Assembly: GCF_963666145.1 (NCBI RefSeq)
Contig: NZ_OY762614.1
Span: 186,001-250,000, forward strand
Source of the DNA: an uncultured Desulfobacter sp.
Lineage (GTDB): Bacteria; Desulfobacterota; Desulfobacteria; Desulfobacterales; Desulfobacteraceae
Direction: 5' to 3'
Length of the DNA: 64,000 bases
Below the pieces are notes generated by a model that worked only from the letters and a program-made list of their open reading frames with translations, was not told where the DNA came from and made no database searches. This document shows positions 18,282-27,784 of this stretch, piece by piece. Position 1 is the stretch's first letter; each line of letters starts with the position of its first letter. The translations under genes were made by a program, and so were the position numbers.

Positions 18282-19115
18282 TCAATCCAAAATACTGTTT
18301 ATGCCTTCCATGGCACCCAGGGGAATACTGATCGCCCCTGTCGGTACATCGTAATCTCTTGGGTTAATGCGTATAAGGATTGAATTTCTGCCGTTGTGGG
18401 CGCGCTGGGATTGCAAGCGTACTGTGGGCACCGCAGTCCCGGCCCCCATTTCAATAATGGCCAACTTTGCATTGATGTTGTTGAGCCCTTGAAGCCATTT
18501 TTGCAAACGCATTGCCTGGGCATTGCTGCGGTAGGCTATCCAGTTCCAGTCCCCGAACATCAAAATATTGGGGCGGGCCAATCCACCGCAGTTTTTACAT
18601 TTTGGAAGCGGTTCCGTTGCCATAAACGCTTCCATATCGACATTGACTTTTTCTTCTCCGACCTCCCAGATGTCGTTGGAGCAAGGCTGCGTGCATTGGA
18701 GGTGATGAATGGATCCATGGCATTCTTCAATACAGTCATCATCAAAACCGGCTGCTTGAAACTGTCCGTCAACATTTGAGGTGAATACAAAATATCCGTG
18801 TTGCTTCTGCTTTCCCAATTCAAGCAATCTTAAAAAACCGTCGTGGGGAATGGTTTCACGATAGAGGTTCAACCTGTGCCCGTAAAAAGCCCAGGCAATT
18901 TCAGGCTTTTTGTGAAACCAGATGGGATCCGCCATTTCACTGAATGATTTTCCCAGTTTGGCGATGGGCGGATACGCTTTCCAAAACCCTGAATTGCCCC
19001 TGAAATCAGGCAAACCCGAATCGACGCCCATACCTGCACCGGCAGTGATGAACAGCGCGTCTGCATTTTGTATAACTTCTGAAGCATGTTTGATATTATC
19101 TTTGAGGTTCTCCAT
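18282..19115 (-). CDS. SIR2-family NAD-dependent deacylase
   Basis: 277 residues. NAD-binding motifs are ITAGAGMGVDSGLPDFRGNS (about 24-43) and FTSNVDGQFQAAGF (about 112-125, the usual TQN replaced by TSN). The catalytic histidine is in ECHGSIHHLQC (about 131-141). Zinc cysteines are C-T-Q-P-C and CKNCGG (about 141-180), then RPNILMFGD. Sirtuins remove acyl groups from protein lysines using NAD in the cytoplasm; a class beyond 'sirtuin-like' is not certain. The C-terminal region (RLQSQRAHNGRNSILIRINP) is also conserved in this subgroup. Confidence 0.88.
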   Translation of the reverse strand: MENLKDNIKHASEVIQNADALFITAGAGMGVDSGLPDFRGNSGFWKAYPPIAKLGKSFSEMADPIWFHKKPEIAWAFYGHRLNLYRETIPHDGFLRLLELGKQKQHGYFVFTSNVDGQFQAAGFDDDCIEECHGSIHHLQCTQPCSNDIWEVGEEKVNVDMEAFMATEPLPKCKNCGGLARPNILMFGDWNWIAYRSNAQAMRLQKWLQGLNNINAKLAIIEMGAGTAVPTVRLQSQRAHNGRNSILIRINPRDYDVPTGAISIPLGAMEGINSILD

Positions 19116-19258
19116 AAAAATAAATACCTTTTCTTTGCAAAGTCGTTACATTATTTTAGAAACTCTCGAATCCATCACGTTCTTCTCAGAATAGAACAGT
19201 TTTACTATGGTGTCCAATATTTCATAATTACAGAAACTATCAGAACATCATAATAGGA

Positions 19259-22180
19259 TTATTTCCAGTCCACCGGAATACGGACCTGGTGGCCGGCCTT
19301 GTTTTTAAAAAGCAAAAACCCATTGTCCCGGCCATAGGTGTATAGTTCATGGGTGACGCGCACATCCTGGGTGCAGTATTCCACAATCAGATCCAGTCGC
19401 CCTTCCTGCCACCATTTTAGTGCAAGAAGACCGTCTGCACTTTTTTCAAGCCCCAGGGTCTGGCCGGCCAGATGATCCAGGGAAAGCCGGTACCCCAGTC
19501 GATCATGAACTTTTGTCAGAATATCCAGGGTGGGCAGGCTGTGAAAATCGAACCGACTCAGACCGGAGAGTACTTTGTAATCAAACCGGGTAATGTTAAA
19601 CCCTATCACAAGGTCTATTTGCCTGAGCCGATCCACAAGTTTTTCCATATCCTCCTGGTAGTAGACCAGAAAATCCTTTTCCAGGGAATCGTAGAGCACC
19701 GCGCAGGACACACCCATGCGGTCTGCTTTGTGCCATCCGCCCACCTGCTGTGCCGACCGCCGGGTTTCAATGTCAAGTACGGCGTATCGTTTGGGAGATA
19801 TGGGCCGTAACTTTTCTTCATCTGTCGATTTTTTAGAAATAAAAATGTCCGGAAAAAGCGACTGTTGTCCGGCCGGTGCAGGCGCAACTTCCCCCTGCCC
19901 CGGCGTTTGCCCAAGAAGCATTTCAAGAATCCGCTGTGCCGCCGCCTTGTCTATGGGGCGGTTTCCAGACCCGCATTTGGGCGAATGGACACAGGCCGGG
20001 CACCCGGTGTCGCAGGGACAGTCCCGGATGGCCTCATAGGTTCTCTGCATCAGGACTACCGCATTGTCAAAGGCCTGCAAGGTAAGTCCAAGGCCGCCCG
20101 GCACACCGTCGTAAACAAAGACAACGGCCGTATCAACCTGGGGATGATAGGGCATGGAGATACCCCCCAGATCGTTTCTGTCGGTCATCACCAGCAGCGG
20201 CATCATGCCGATTGCGGTGTGTTCCAAGGCATGAATTCCGCCCATGAAGTGTAGACGATCTGTTTCAATAATCTGCCTGATCCAGTCCGGAATCTCAATC
20301 CATAACCCCTGGGTTTCATAGGTCAGCTCCGGCAGATCCAAAGGCACGATGCCAAGGGATTTTTGCCCGGAAACCGATTTCATCTCATACCCTGTAACCT
20401 GTTCCCGGATTTTCAGTTTCCCAAAACCCACCCGGGTGTTTTTGACCTGACAGGTTTTTTCCACATGTAAAATTTCAGTGTCTTTTGAGGATCTTGCACG
20501 GGTGTAATAGCTTACCTTCTCCTTTTTCGCCCGGACTACCCCCTTGAGATGGTCAAAGAGTGTCACCACAAAAGTCTCTCCCCGGTGCAGGTACACCGCC
20601 CCCTCATGGGTTTCAAAATAGGATCTGTGCCAGTCGATTTCCCCTAAACTCTGCCGGGTATCCTCCTTGAATATGGGAATGGTGTGTCCGGAGCCCCGTA
20701 AACTGACCTCCCTGTGAGGTTGTTTGCGGCGGGAAAACCAGGTTTTTGCGTCCCGGCTTAACAGAAGTTTACCTTCAGCGCCAAGGGCCTGCACCCGTTC
20801 CTGGACAGCCGGCGGTGTTAACATGGGATCATCGGCGTCAAGGCTAAGTTCAGCGGCCGCACAATCCAGATGGCGGTCAAGAATTTGGGGGTTTTCAGGA
20901 TTGATCCGGGCGGTTTCCGGGGGCATGGTAAAAAAAACGTCCGGATGCTTGATGAAATACTGATCCAGGGCGTCTTCATGGGCAATGAGGACCATGGCGG
21001 AATCGTTGCCGTCCCGCCCTACCCTGCCCGCCCGCTGCCAGGTGGACATCATGGTTCCCGGATACCCCACAAGGATGCAAAGGTCCAGATTGCCGATGTC
21101 AATACCAAGTTCCAGGGCGGAGGTTGACACCACACAAAGCAGTTCGCCTTTGGCAAGTTTTTGTTCAATCTCCCGGCGTTCCTCGGGCAAAAATCCCGCC
21201 CTGTATGCGCAGATTTTATCAGCCATGGATTTGGCCCGCTGTCCCGCCCACACGGCAATCAGCTCCGTAATTTTTCTGGACTGGGTGTAAACAATGGTGG
21301 CAAGATTCCGGTAGACGGCGGCATGGATCAATGTGATGGCGGTCTGGGCTGCGCCTTCAAGGCCCTTCATCATCAAAACGTCTTTTTGGCCGCAAGGTGC
21401 CCCTTGTTCAGCGACCACCTGGACCGGAAGCCCGGTGAGTTCCGAGGCAAGCTCTCCGGGATTTGCAATGGTGGCGGAACAGAAAATAAAACAGGGGTCA
21501 GAGCCGTAAAACCGGCATATGCGCAAAAGCCTGCGAAACACCCAGGCCATGTTTGAGCCCATGATCCCGCGGTAGGTGTGCACCTCATCCACCACAATGT
21601 ATTTCAAATTTTCAAAAAAAGAGGCCCAAAGATGATGGTGGCCCAGCATGGCCAGGTGCAGCATCTCGGGATTGGATAAAAGTATATTGGGCGGATCTTT
21701 TCGGATTTTTGTCTTTTGATAGGCGGTGATATCCCCGTCATAAACGCCTGCGGTCAAGGGGTTCGAAAAAAGCGTATCCGTGCAGGCCAGCATCTTCTTG
21801 ACAGTGTCAAGCTGGTCCCGGGCCAGGGCTTTGAGGGGAAATAGGTACAGGGCATGGGCGCGGGGATCACAGATGAGCGCATCCATAACCGGCAGGTTAT
21901 ACACCAGACTTTTGCCCGATGCCGTGGGGGTTGCAATCACCGTATGACAATTGTCAAGGATCAGCGAAATGGCCCGGGCCTGGTGGGTGTACAGATTCTT
22001 GATGCCAAGTTTTGCAAGCAAAGAGGACAAATCATTTTTAAAACGGGGAAAACGATCCTTGGATGCCCAGGCCGCAGGCTGGGCGTCAAACGTTTTGTGG
22101 CTGACAATATCGCCTGCAAATCCTTTAAAGGATTTTAATCCGGTTATATATTCATCAATGCCCACAGGATCTACCGACAA
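19259..22180 (-). CDS. fused MrfA-type DEAD/DEAH helicase and MrfB-type RNase H-like nuclease
   Basis: 973 residues. The first 750 form an MrfA (YprA)-like helicase: Q-motif region LYTHQARAISLIL, Walker A ATPTASGKSLVYN (about 80-92), Walker B VVDEVHTYRGIMGS (about 199-212), SAT in FCSATIANP, motif V/VI VVSTSALELGIDIG and QRAGRVGRDGND, then a DUF1998 zinc domain with CDTGCPACVHSPKCGSG (about 725-741). After a linker comes an RNase H-like exonuclease domain, with acidic residues in YAVLDIETRR (about 800), VIGFNITRFDYKVL (about 862) and YCTQDVRVTHELY (about 937), matching the MrfB (YprB) nuclease. In Bacillus subtilis MrfA and MrfB are separate proteins of a mitomycin C DNA-repair pathway; here they are one chain. 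The DNA-repair role is inferred from that. Confidence 0.87.
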   Translation of the reverse strand: MSVDPVGIDEYITGLKSFKGFAGDIVSHKTFDAQPAAWASKDRFPRFKNDLSSLLAKLGIKNLYTHQARAISLILDNCHTVIATPTASGKSLVYNLPVMDALICDPRAHALYLFPLKALARDQLDTVKKMLACTDTLFSNPLTAGVYDGDITAYQKTKIRKDPPNILLSNPEMLHLAMLGHHHLWASFFENLKYIVVDEVHTYRGIMGSNMAWVFRRLLRICRFYGSDPCFIFCSATIANPGELASELTGLPVQVVAEQGAPCGQKDVLMMKGLEGAAQTAITLIHAAVYRNLATIVYTQSRKITELIAVWAGQRAKSMADKICAYRAGFLPEERREIEQKLAKGELLCVVSTSALELGIDIGNLDLCILVGYPGTMMSTWQRAGRVGRDGNDSAMVLIAHEDALDQYFIKHPDVFFTMPPETARINPENPQILDRHLDCAAAELSLDADDPMLTPPAVQERVQALGAEGKLLLSRDAKTWFSRRKQPHREVSLRGSGHTIPIFKEDTRQSLGEIDWHRSYFETHEGAVYLHRGETFVVTLFDHLKGVVRAKKEKVSYYTRARSSKDTEILHVEKTCQVKNTRVGFGKLKIREQVTGYEMKSVSGQKSLGIVPLDLPELTYETQGLWIEIPDWIRQIIETDRLHFMGGIHALEHTAIGMMPLLVMTDRNDLGGISMPYHPQVDTAVVFVYDGVPGGLGLTLQAFDNAVVLMQRTYEAIRDCPCDTGCPACVHSPKCGSGNRPIDKAAAQRILEMLLGQTPGQGEVAPAPAGQQSLFPDIFISKKSTDEEKLRPISPKRYAVLDIETRRSAQQVGGWHKADRMGVSCAVLYDSLEKDFLVYYQEDMEKLVDRLRQIDLVIGFNITRFDYKVLSGLSRFDFHSLPTLDILTKVHDRLGYRLSLDHLAGQTLGLEKSADGLLALKWWQEGRLDLIVEYCTQDVRVTHELYTYGRDNGFLLFKNKAGHQVRIPVDWK

Positions 22181-22343
22181 TGTTGATGGGTTTTGTCATA
22201 TTGATATCCTTTAACGTAACGGCCCTGGGCAGGCCTGTATTGACAGCTCATATATCATAGAGTAAGAAATCTATTCAATAAATTTCAAAACCATCAAGCT
22301 GTTGCAGTTTTTACCTGCCGTTTGCCCTAACCAGGAAGATGAT

Positions 22344-23030
22344 ATGAACAATAAATACACACTTCGGTCCCAGCATACCATTGAATTGGTCAGGACCCTG
22401 CTTGGGCAGGGCATTGACCGGATCTCTTTAATTTTACGCCACTCGGACAGACAATATTCGGACAATCCGCGGCTTGAACCGTTTATGGGACTTAATGATG
22501 CCGGTAAGGCCTATGCCTTTGACCTCGGCAAATCCTTTCCCTTAGATCTGACACCGGTTCTGTTTTCCAGCCATTTTGGCCGGTGTGTTGAAACGGCCTA
22601 CCTTATTGATAAAGGATTTACATCTGTCACAGGCAAACGTTTACCCCATAACTCCCTTGACGTGGCGTTAACGCCTTTTTATGTGAAAGATATTGCAACA
22701 GCCACAAACATGTTACTCCAAACAGGTTCAAACCAGTTTGTCCGGAACTGGTTTGACAAGACCATTGATGAATCCATTATGCTTGATCCCGAGGTAACGG
22801 CAGACCGAATCAGTGAGTTTATGGTATCAAGGCTCAAAGAACTTTCCCCTGGGCAGGCGGCCATCGGCGTGACCCATGACTGGAATATATTTCCCATCAA
22901 GCAGTTCAAACTTAAACTATCGTCTGAAGACGCCCTTGATGCAGGCTACCTTGACGGTGTGGCTTTTTTTGAAAAGGATGGCCGCTTTTTTGCTGCGGCC
23001 AGGCAATTTGAGCCGGTCGAAATTTCTTAG
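22344..23030 (+). CDS. histidine phosphatase superfamily protein
   Basis: 228 residues from the ATG at 22344, preferred over an upstream TTG because AGGAAGAT sits just before it. The phosphatase signature arginine-histidine is in ISLILRHSDRQYSDNP (about 26-41). The second histidine is in AIGVTHDWNIFPIKQF (about 174-189), and FSSHFGRCVETAYLI supplies the SS.R..ET motif. These proteins use a phospho-histidine intermediate on small molecules or proteins. The substrate is unknown. Divergent from the helicase-nuclease gene and convergent with cmoB (11-base gap). Confidence 0.85.
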   Translation: MNNKYTLRSQHTIELVRTLLGQGIDRISLILRHSDRQYSDNPRLEPFMGLNDAGKAYAFDLGKSFPLDLTPVLFSSHFGRCVETAYLIDKGFTSVTGKRLPHNSLDVALTPFYVKDIATATNMLLQTGSNQFVRNWFDKTIDESIMLDPEVTADRISEFMVSRLKELSPGQAAIGVTHDWNIFPIKQFKLKLSSEDALDAGYLDGVAFFEKDGRFFAAARQFEPVEIS

Positions 23031-23041
23031 AGTATAACCGA

Positions 23042-24022
23042 TTAAGCAGTTGCCATATATATGGCCCTGACCGGTGCCGGATATCCCTCAACGGTCTTCG
23101 ACGGATCGTTGGGATCCAGGAAATCTTCAAGGGATTCTGTTTGAATCCAAGGGGTCTTTCGCTGCTCTTCAAAGGTGGTCTCCGTGATATCCACGCACCG
23201 GATATCTGAAAATCCGGCCCGAATAAGCCAGGCCTGCATGGCAGACAGATCAGGAATAAAAAAGACATTGCGCATTTTAGCGTACCGATCCAAGGGAAAC
23301 AGACAATGATTGTTTTCCCCCTTGATCACCAGATTTTCCACAACCACCTGACCGCCGGGCCTAAGGCTGTCATGAATCTGTCTGAGCATCGCCACCGGGG
23401 ATTTACGGTGGTACAAAATGCCCATGCACAGCACCAGATCAAAAAAACGGTTCATGGGCGGCAGTTCGTTGTAGGTGGCCGGCAAACAGCATACATTTTT
23501 CAGATTCAAATATTTTTGTGCCGCACAATACTGATAATAAAAGGCGCCTTGGGGTTCAAGGCCCAGTGCAAACATAGGGTTTGACGCCGCCATTTTAAAC
23601 ATGTAATAGCCGTTGCTTGAACCGATATCCAAAATTTTTTTATTTTCAAGACTGGGCAGATGCGGTGCCAGGCGCTCCCATTTCATCCAGGACTGCCACT
23701 CGGAATCAACGTGAACACCAAAAAAATCAAAGGGACCCTTGCGCCAGGGGTTCAGATTCATAAGGCCGTTGTACAGCGCATCCTTCTCATTGGGTGAAAG
23801 CTGATCTGCCTGTCCGATATGAACGGGCTTGGAAGATAAATCGAAGACCGGCTCAACGATTCGTGAAGATATGTCAGGTAAACTGTCGACGATGTGTCTA
23901 AATGTCTTAAAATTCCCCTCGGCAGAGTCCAGAAAAGCCCTTTTTTTTCTGACCAGCTTTTCCAGATCGTCATGCCATTTTTCCCATCCCAAGTGTCCGT
24001 AATTTTCTAAAAACTGTTCCAT
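23042..24022 (-). CDS. cmoB: tRNA U34 carboxymethyltransferase
   Basis: 326 residues, the family's usual size (323 in E. coli). The SAM-analogue site is KILDIGSSNGYYMFKMAASN (about 122-141). Other family motifs are LGLEPQGAFYYQYCAAQKYL, FDLVLCMGILYHRKSPVAML (about 190-210) and GGQVVVENLVIKG. CmoB transfers the carboxymethyl group from carboxy-SAM to 5-hydroxyuridine at tRNA position 34, giving cmo5U, which widens wobble reading. The partner cmoA lies just upstream on the same strand (83-base gap), so the two form an operon and supply each other's substrate and product. Confidence 0.93.
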   Translation of the reverse strand: MEQFLENYGHLGWEKWHDDLEKLVRKKRAFLDSAEGNFKTFRHIVDSLPDISSRIVEPVFDLSSKPVHIGQADQLSPNEKDALYNGLMNLNPWRKGPFDFFGVHVDSEWQSWMKWERLAPHLPSLENKKILDIGSSNGYYMFKMAASNPMFALGLEPQGAFYYQYCAAQKYLNLKNVCCLPATYNELPPMNRFFDLVLCMGILYHRKSPVAMLRQIHDSLRPGGQVVVENLVIKGENNHCLFPLDRYAKMRNVFFIPDLSAMQAWLIRAGFSDIRCVDITETTFEEQRKTPWIQTESLEDFLDPNDPSKTVEGYPAPVRAIYMATA

Positions 24023-24105
24023 ATTTATTTATTGCCTAAACGAAAGCTGATGTTTGTACGAAAGCATATTGCAGCGTGCAAGACAGGTGATTTTGTGTTC
24101 AAATA

Positions 24106-24831
24106 CTACTTCACTGCGATCATGGATGTAAAATTAAACCACTTGAGCCAGACATTGAATGACGCAAATCCCGCCTTTTGAATGCGGTGTTCATGGTCTG
24201 TAACGGTCTCGGGGATCAGTACCCGTTCCAGGGCATCGCGCTTCTGGCTGATTTCAAGATCCGTATATCCGTTTTCCCGTTTAAACTGGTAGTAATATTC
24301 CTGCTCCAGGGCATTCATTTGTGAATCAGGGTGGACGGTTTTTTCCGTGAGCAGCAATATGCCGCCCTTGCAGAGCCCATTAAACGCCGATTGAATCAGA
24401 TTATCGCGCTTTTTTCTATCCAAAAACTGCAGGGTTAGATTGACCACCACCACAGATGCGTTTGAAATGATAATATTTTCAATGCAGGCGCAGGTGAGTT
24501 CAATACAGCCGCCTCTGTCATGAGCGGCAAGCCTCTTTTTAAAGCGCTGGATCATGGGCTCGGAACTGTCGACCGCAGTCATCTTGAAGTCAGAGTCACC
24601 AAAACAGTCCAGCAGCAAAAGACCCAGATTGCCATGGGAACAGCCCAGATCAAAAATCCGTGTCCCCTGCTGATAGAACTGCCGGGCAAGCCGCGCCTGC
24701 TGTTTGAGGACTTCTCCGTACAGCGGCACCGATCTGACCAGCATATCGTCAAATACCCGGGCTACTTTTTCGTTGAACCTGAAAGGTGTAATCGTGGTTA
24801 GTTTTTCTGCAAATACCCTGTCTTTATTCAT
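24106..24831 (-). CDS. cmoA: carboxy-S-adenosyl-L-methionine synthase
   Basis: 241 residues (247 in E. coli). The N-terminal F.FNEKVARVFDDMLVRSVP motif (about 17-37) is family-specific. The SAM loop is RIFDLGCSHGNLGLLLLDCF (about 58-77), with AVDSSEPMIQRFKKRL (about 85-100) and NLTLQFLDRKKRD. CmoA makes carboxy-SAM from SAM and prephenate, the donor used by CmoB. First gene of the cmoAB pair. Confidence 0.93.
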   Translation of the reverse strand: MNKDRVFAEKLTTITPFRFNEKVARVFDDMLVRSVPLYGEVLKQQARLARQFYQQGTRIFDLGCSHGNLGLLLLDCFGDSDFKMTAVDSSEPMIQRFKKRLAAHDRGGCIELTCACIENIIISNASVVVVNLTLQFLDRKKRDNLIQSAFNGLCKGGILLLTEKTVHPDSQMNALEQEYYYQFKRENGYTDLEISQKRDALERVLIPETVTDHEHRIQKAGFASFNVWLKWFNFTSMIAVK

Positions 24832-25085
24832 AATACCGTCCGTTTTAATCCGGGCATGTATACATCATTTGCAGGCTTTATGCAAGCGCTGAGACATTAT
24901 GCCGGCAGCTTGGAAAAGCTTGGTACACCGGATCCGCAAACGAGATGTAAGAATTATGAATTTTAAAAAAGGCTGTCAGGGATATTTTTGTTGGTTACGG
25001 TTTTCTTCATTGGCCATTACAACCCTCACGGGCCTGACGCGATCATATATATAGTGAAAAAAATATCAGTAACCGAACAGCAGCA

Positions 25086-25460
25086 TCAATCGACTTTATT
25101 CAAGTCCCATGTCTCCTGAATGGTAGACCGGATATGTTCCCAATTATTGTCTTTGACTATGAAGTTTGAAGCGCCAAGATTCAGGCATTTTTCCACAATG
25201 TTTCGCTCCGAAACAGAAGTCATTATGATTATGACAACTTCCGGATTTAAACCAAGAATCGGATCAATTGCATTATCACCAGTCATGACCGGCATATTGA
25301 TGTCAAGCAAAATCAGATCTACATCCTGTTTTTCAACTTCGGCCACCGCATCTTTTCCGTTTTCAACTTCAGCAACCACGGTAAAACCCAATTCACCCAG
25401 CACCATTCTCAGCATAGCCCGCACAGAACGACTATCATCTGCAATTATCGCATTAGCCAT
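25086..25460 (-). CDS. single-domain CheY-like response regulator
   Basis: 124 residues, receiver domain only. Acid pocket is ADDSRS (about 7-12), phospho-accepting aspartate is in DLILLDINMPVMTGDNAID (about 53-70), Thr/Ser switch in VVIIIMTSVSERN and lysine in NFIVKDNN (about 103-110). It overlaps the end of the pentapeptide/ion channel gene by 8 bases, so the two are co-translated, which hints at a shared job. No output domain; it probably acts by protein contact. Confidence 0.88.
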   Translation of the reverse strand: MANAIIADDSRSVRAMLRMVLGELGFTVVAEVENGKDAVAEVEKQDVDLILLDINMPVMTGDNAIDPILGLNPEVVIIIMTSVSERNIVEKCLNLGASNFIVKDNNWEHIRSTIQETWDLNKVD

Positions 25461-26679
25461 TTTTATTTTCCTTATCGTCCGAGTTATCGTTGTTAAACAG
25501 TACGCTCACCTCTGCTTCAGGAAGCGTTTGAAAGAGTATTCCCAATCGTACAATCAATGCGCCTAAAAGCATATAACCTATCATGACATGAAGTATTATG
25601 ACAACATTGCTTAGGATGGAAGTTCTTGACGCAGATATATCACCAAAACCAACAGTGGACGTGGTTACTACCGAAAAATAAAGTGATCTTACAAAACGCA
25701 GCCCGGGGCTAAGATTTTCCACATGTTCACTGGTCAAGGAAGGAAATAATGTGTAAAGAACTGCAAAGAAGAGGGATACAATCATCAAGGATTTTAATAC
25801 TCTTCCCGTAGATGAGCCATAGTCGGTGATCCACCAAAAAAGTTCAATAAATAGGATCGTAAAATATTTGAGCCCCCATCTCAGGAACGATAATGGTTTG
25901 ATCCCGACTTTTTTTATCGACCCGAGCTCTCTTTTTCTCTTTTCGATGTATCTTAGCCACCATATTCGACGAATATTTGTTTCAAAACGAGAACGAAGCT
26001 GCGGTTCTACACGTGCCTCGGAAATACCCACACCGGTGAAGTCGGTCGTAAGATCAACGGCGCAGTCCCAAATCAGTGTCCTGCCATTAACGATCGCAGC
26101 ATTAAAAACGGTTCCGTGCAACTGGGATTCAGTCAATGTAATGCCTTTAAGATTGGCGTGTTTGAGCGTACTCTTAGTTAAATTAGCTGCGTGAAATACT
26201 GCCCGTGTAAGGTCTGCACGATCAAAATTTGACTGGGTCGCATCGGCTTCGTGAAAATCGGTATACATCAGTTTAGCAAAAGTAAAATCAACGCCTTGTG
26301 CCAAAGCGGAAGTAAATCGGGTGTACTGGATATTTGCAGCAGTAAACTTTGCCCCGCAAATATCTGCGCCGTCAAACTTCGTATTTCGTAAGTCGGCATT
26401 CATGAACATGGTTTGCTTCAATGTGCTGCGACAAAAGGACGCATCTTTCAGATGCGCATTTTTCAGGTCTAATTTTGAAAGGTCAAGCTCTTCAAGATTG
26501 GCACCTTCGAGAAGAATCGGCAGTTTTCTGTTTTTACGACGATAAAGAATCCACTCCTTTGTGCTCCCGGAATCACTGCATTGTCGAAGAAGATCATACT
26601 GTTCTTCTGAAAAGCGATCTTCCCACAAAAAAGGCTCCAGAATTGTCTTTGAACCGGTCATTTCCATAGTGACACTCAA
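25453..26679 (-). CDS. pentapeptide-repeat protein fused to a two-TM ion channel
   Basis: 408 residues. Residues about 55-205 are pentapeptide repeats of the A(D/N)LXX type (NLEELDLSKLDLKNAHLKDA, NADLRNTKFDGADICGAKF), forming a right-handed beta helix. After a basic stretch come two or three hydrophobic spans (about 265-385) around a pore loop with the selectivity-filter sequence TTSTVGFGDI (about 339-348), as in Ion_trans_2 potassium channels. It ends in an acidic tail. Likely an inner-membrane K+-type channel with a cytoplasmic repeat domain. A CheY-like gene overlaps its 3' end, suggesting gating or signalling linkage; that is inference. Confidence 0.85.
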   Translation of the reverse strand: MSVTMEMTGSKTILEPFLWEDRFSEEQYDLLRQCSDSGSTKEWILYRRKNRKLPILLEGANLEELDLSKLDLKNAHLKDASFCRSTLKQTMFMNADLRNTKFDGADICGAKFTAANIQYTRFTSALAQGVDFTFAKLMYTDFHEADATQSNFDRADLTRAVFHAANLTKSTLKHANLKGITLTESQLHGTVFNAAIVNGRTLIWDCAVDLTTDFTGVGISEARVEPQLRSRFETNIRRIWWLRYIEKRKRELGSIKKVGIKPLSFLRWGLKYFTILFIELFWWITDYGSSTGRVLKSLMIVSLFFAVLYTLFPSLTSEHVENLSPGLRFVRSLYFSVVTTSTVGFGDISASRTSILSNVVIILHVMIGYMLLGALIVRLGILFQTLPEAEVSVLFNNDNSDDKENKNG

Positions 26680-26881
26680 TTTAAGGATATTTTATCTACT
26701 GAACTTATGATGTTTTATTGATACGATATTTTTAACATTTTGTAAAGAAAACCAATAACTCGTATGAGATACGACAGGTTTTTTTAACGCACTATAGGAA
26801 ACCTGTGGGTTGTTCTCCGGAGGCCTAACCGGCTTTGGACAGGTATTGACAGGGACAACGGAATATCGCATTCTATAATTA

Positions 26882-27688
26882 ATGGTAGAAAGCTTTCCCA
26901 TATCCGCGCCTGAAAAGGACAAAGACCGGACCGATGATCCGGTCACAGTCATGACATTTAATCTCCGGTTCGGTCTTGCCAAGGATGGTCCCCATGCCTG
27001 GGAATACCGCAAGCCCCTGGTAGCAAAAATCCTGGAAGCATGCCCATGCGATTTTATCGGCTTCCAGGAGGTCAACCATTTCCAGGCCGAATTTCTGACC
27101 CGCACATTGGCGGATCATGGTCACATCGGCTGGTATAACAAGGGAACTAAATGGTGGCAAAACTGCCTGATTCTGTTTGATCCATCCTGGGAATGCCTGG
27201 GGCACCGTCACTTTTTTTTAAGCCATACCCCGGATATTCCCTCCCGGCTTGAAGGCTCCAAATGGCCCCGGCAGTGCGTAATCGGATGGTTCAAAAAAAA
27301 AGACCGCCATCTGCTTGTAACCAACACCCACTTTGATTTCAAACCCGAAGTCCAGCAACAAAGTGCCGGTTTGATCATGAATTTCCTTAATCGTTTTCCC
27401 AAAGGCATTCCCCAGATTATCACCGGTGACTTTAACACCGAGCCAGGATCGCCGGCCCACCAATGTTTTAAATCCCGGGGTTTTGGTTTGATCATGGAAG
27501 GTGAATCCGTTACCACCTTCCATGATTTCACTGGAAAAAAGACAGGGCACCACATCGACTGGATACTATACAGCAAGGGCCTGACACCCATATCCGACCA
27601 AGTGATACAGGATAGCTTTGACGGCCTTTTCCCCTCGGATCACTACCCGGTTCGGGCCGATTTTGCCTGGATGTCGCACCCGACATAA
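26882..27688 (+). CDS. endonuclease/exonuclease/phosphatase (EEP) family protein
   Basis: 268 residues with the DNase I-like fold. Motifs are VMTFNLRFGLAKDGPHAWEY (metal/phosphate side, about 23-42), CDFIGFQEVNHFQAEF (catalytic Glu, about 56-71), VTNTHFDFKPEVQQQS (His/Asp, about 145-160), IITGDFNTEPGSPAHQ (about 178-193) and FPSDHYPVRADF (final Asp-His pair, about 251-262). These enzymes hydrolyse phosphodiesters or phosphomonoesters. The substrate is unknown; no signal peptide is seen, so probably cytoplasmic. No good ribosome site precedes the ATG. Confidence 0.87.
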   Translation: MVESFPISAPEKDKDRTDDPVTVMTFNLRFGLAKDGPHAWEYRKPLVAKILEACPCDFIGFQEVNHFQAEFLTRTLADHGHIGWYNKGTKWWQNCLILFDPSWECLGHRHFFLSHTPDIPSRLEGSKWPRQCVIGWFKKKDRHLLVTNTHFDFKPEVQQQSAGLIMNFLNRFPKGIPQIITGDFNTEPGSPAHQCFKSRGFGLIMEGESVTTFHDFTGKKTGHHIDWILYSKGLTPISDQVIQDSFDGLFPSDHYPVRADFAWMSHPT

Positions 27689-27784
27689 GACGTAAAATTT
27701 AAGTAATTCAATGACCTGATCACCATTGGGGACATTTTATGTCCCGCAACGGCAAAGGCAGGATTTTGAATGAATGAATTCGTA

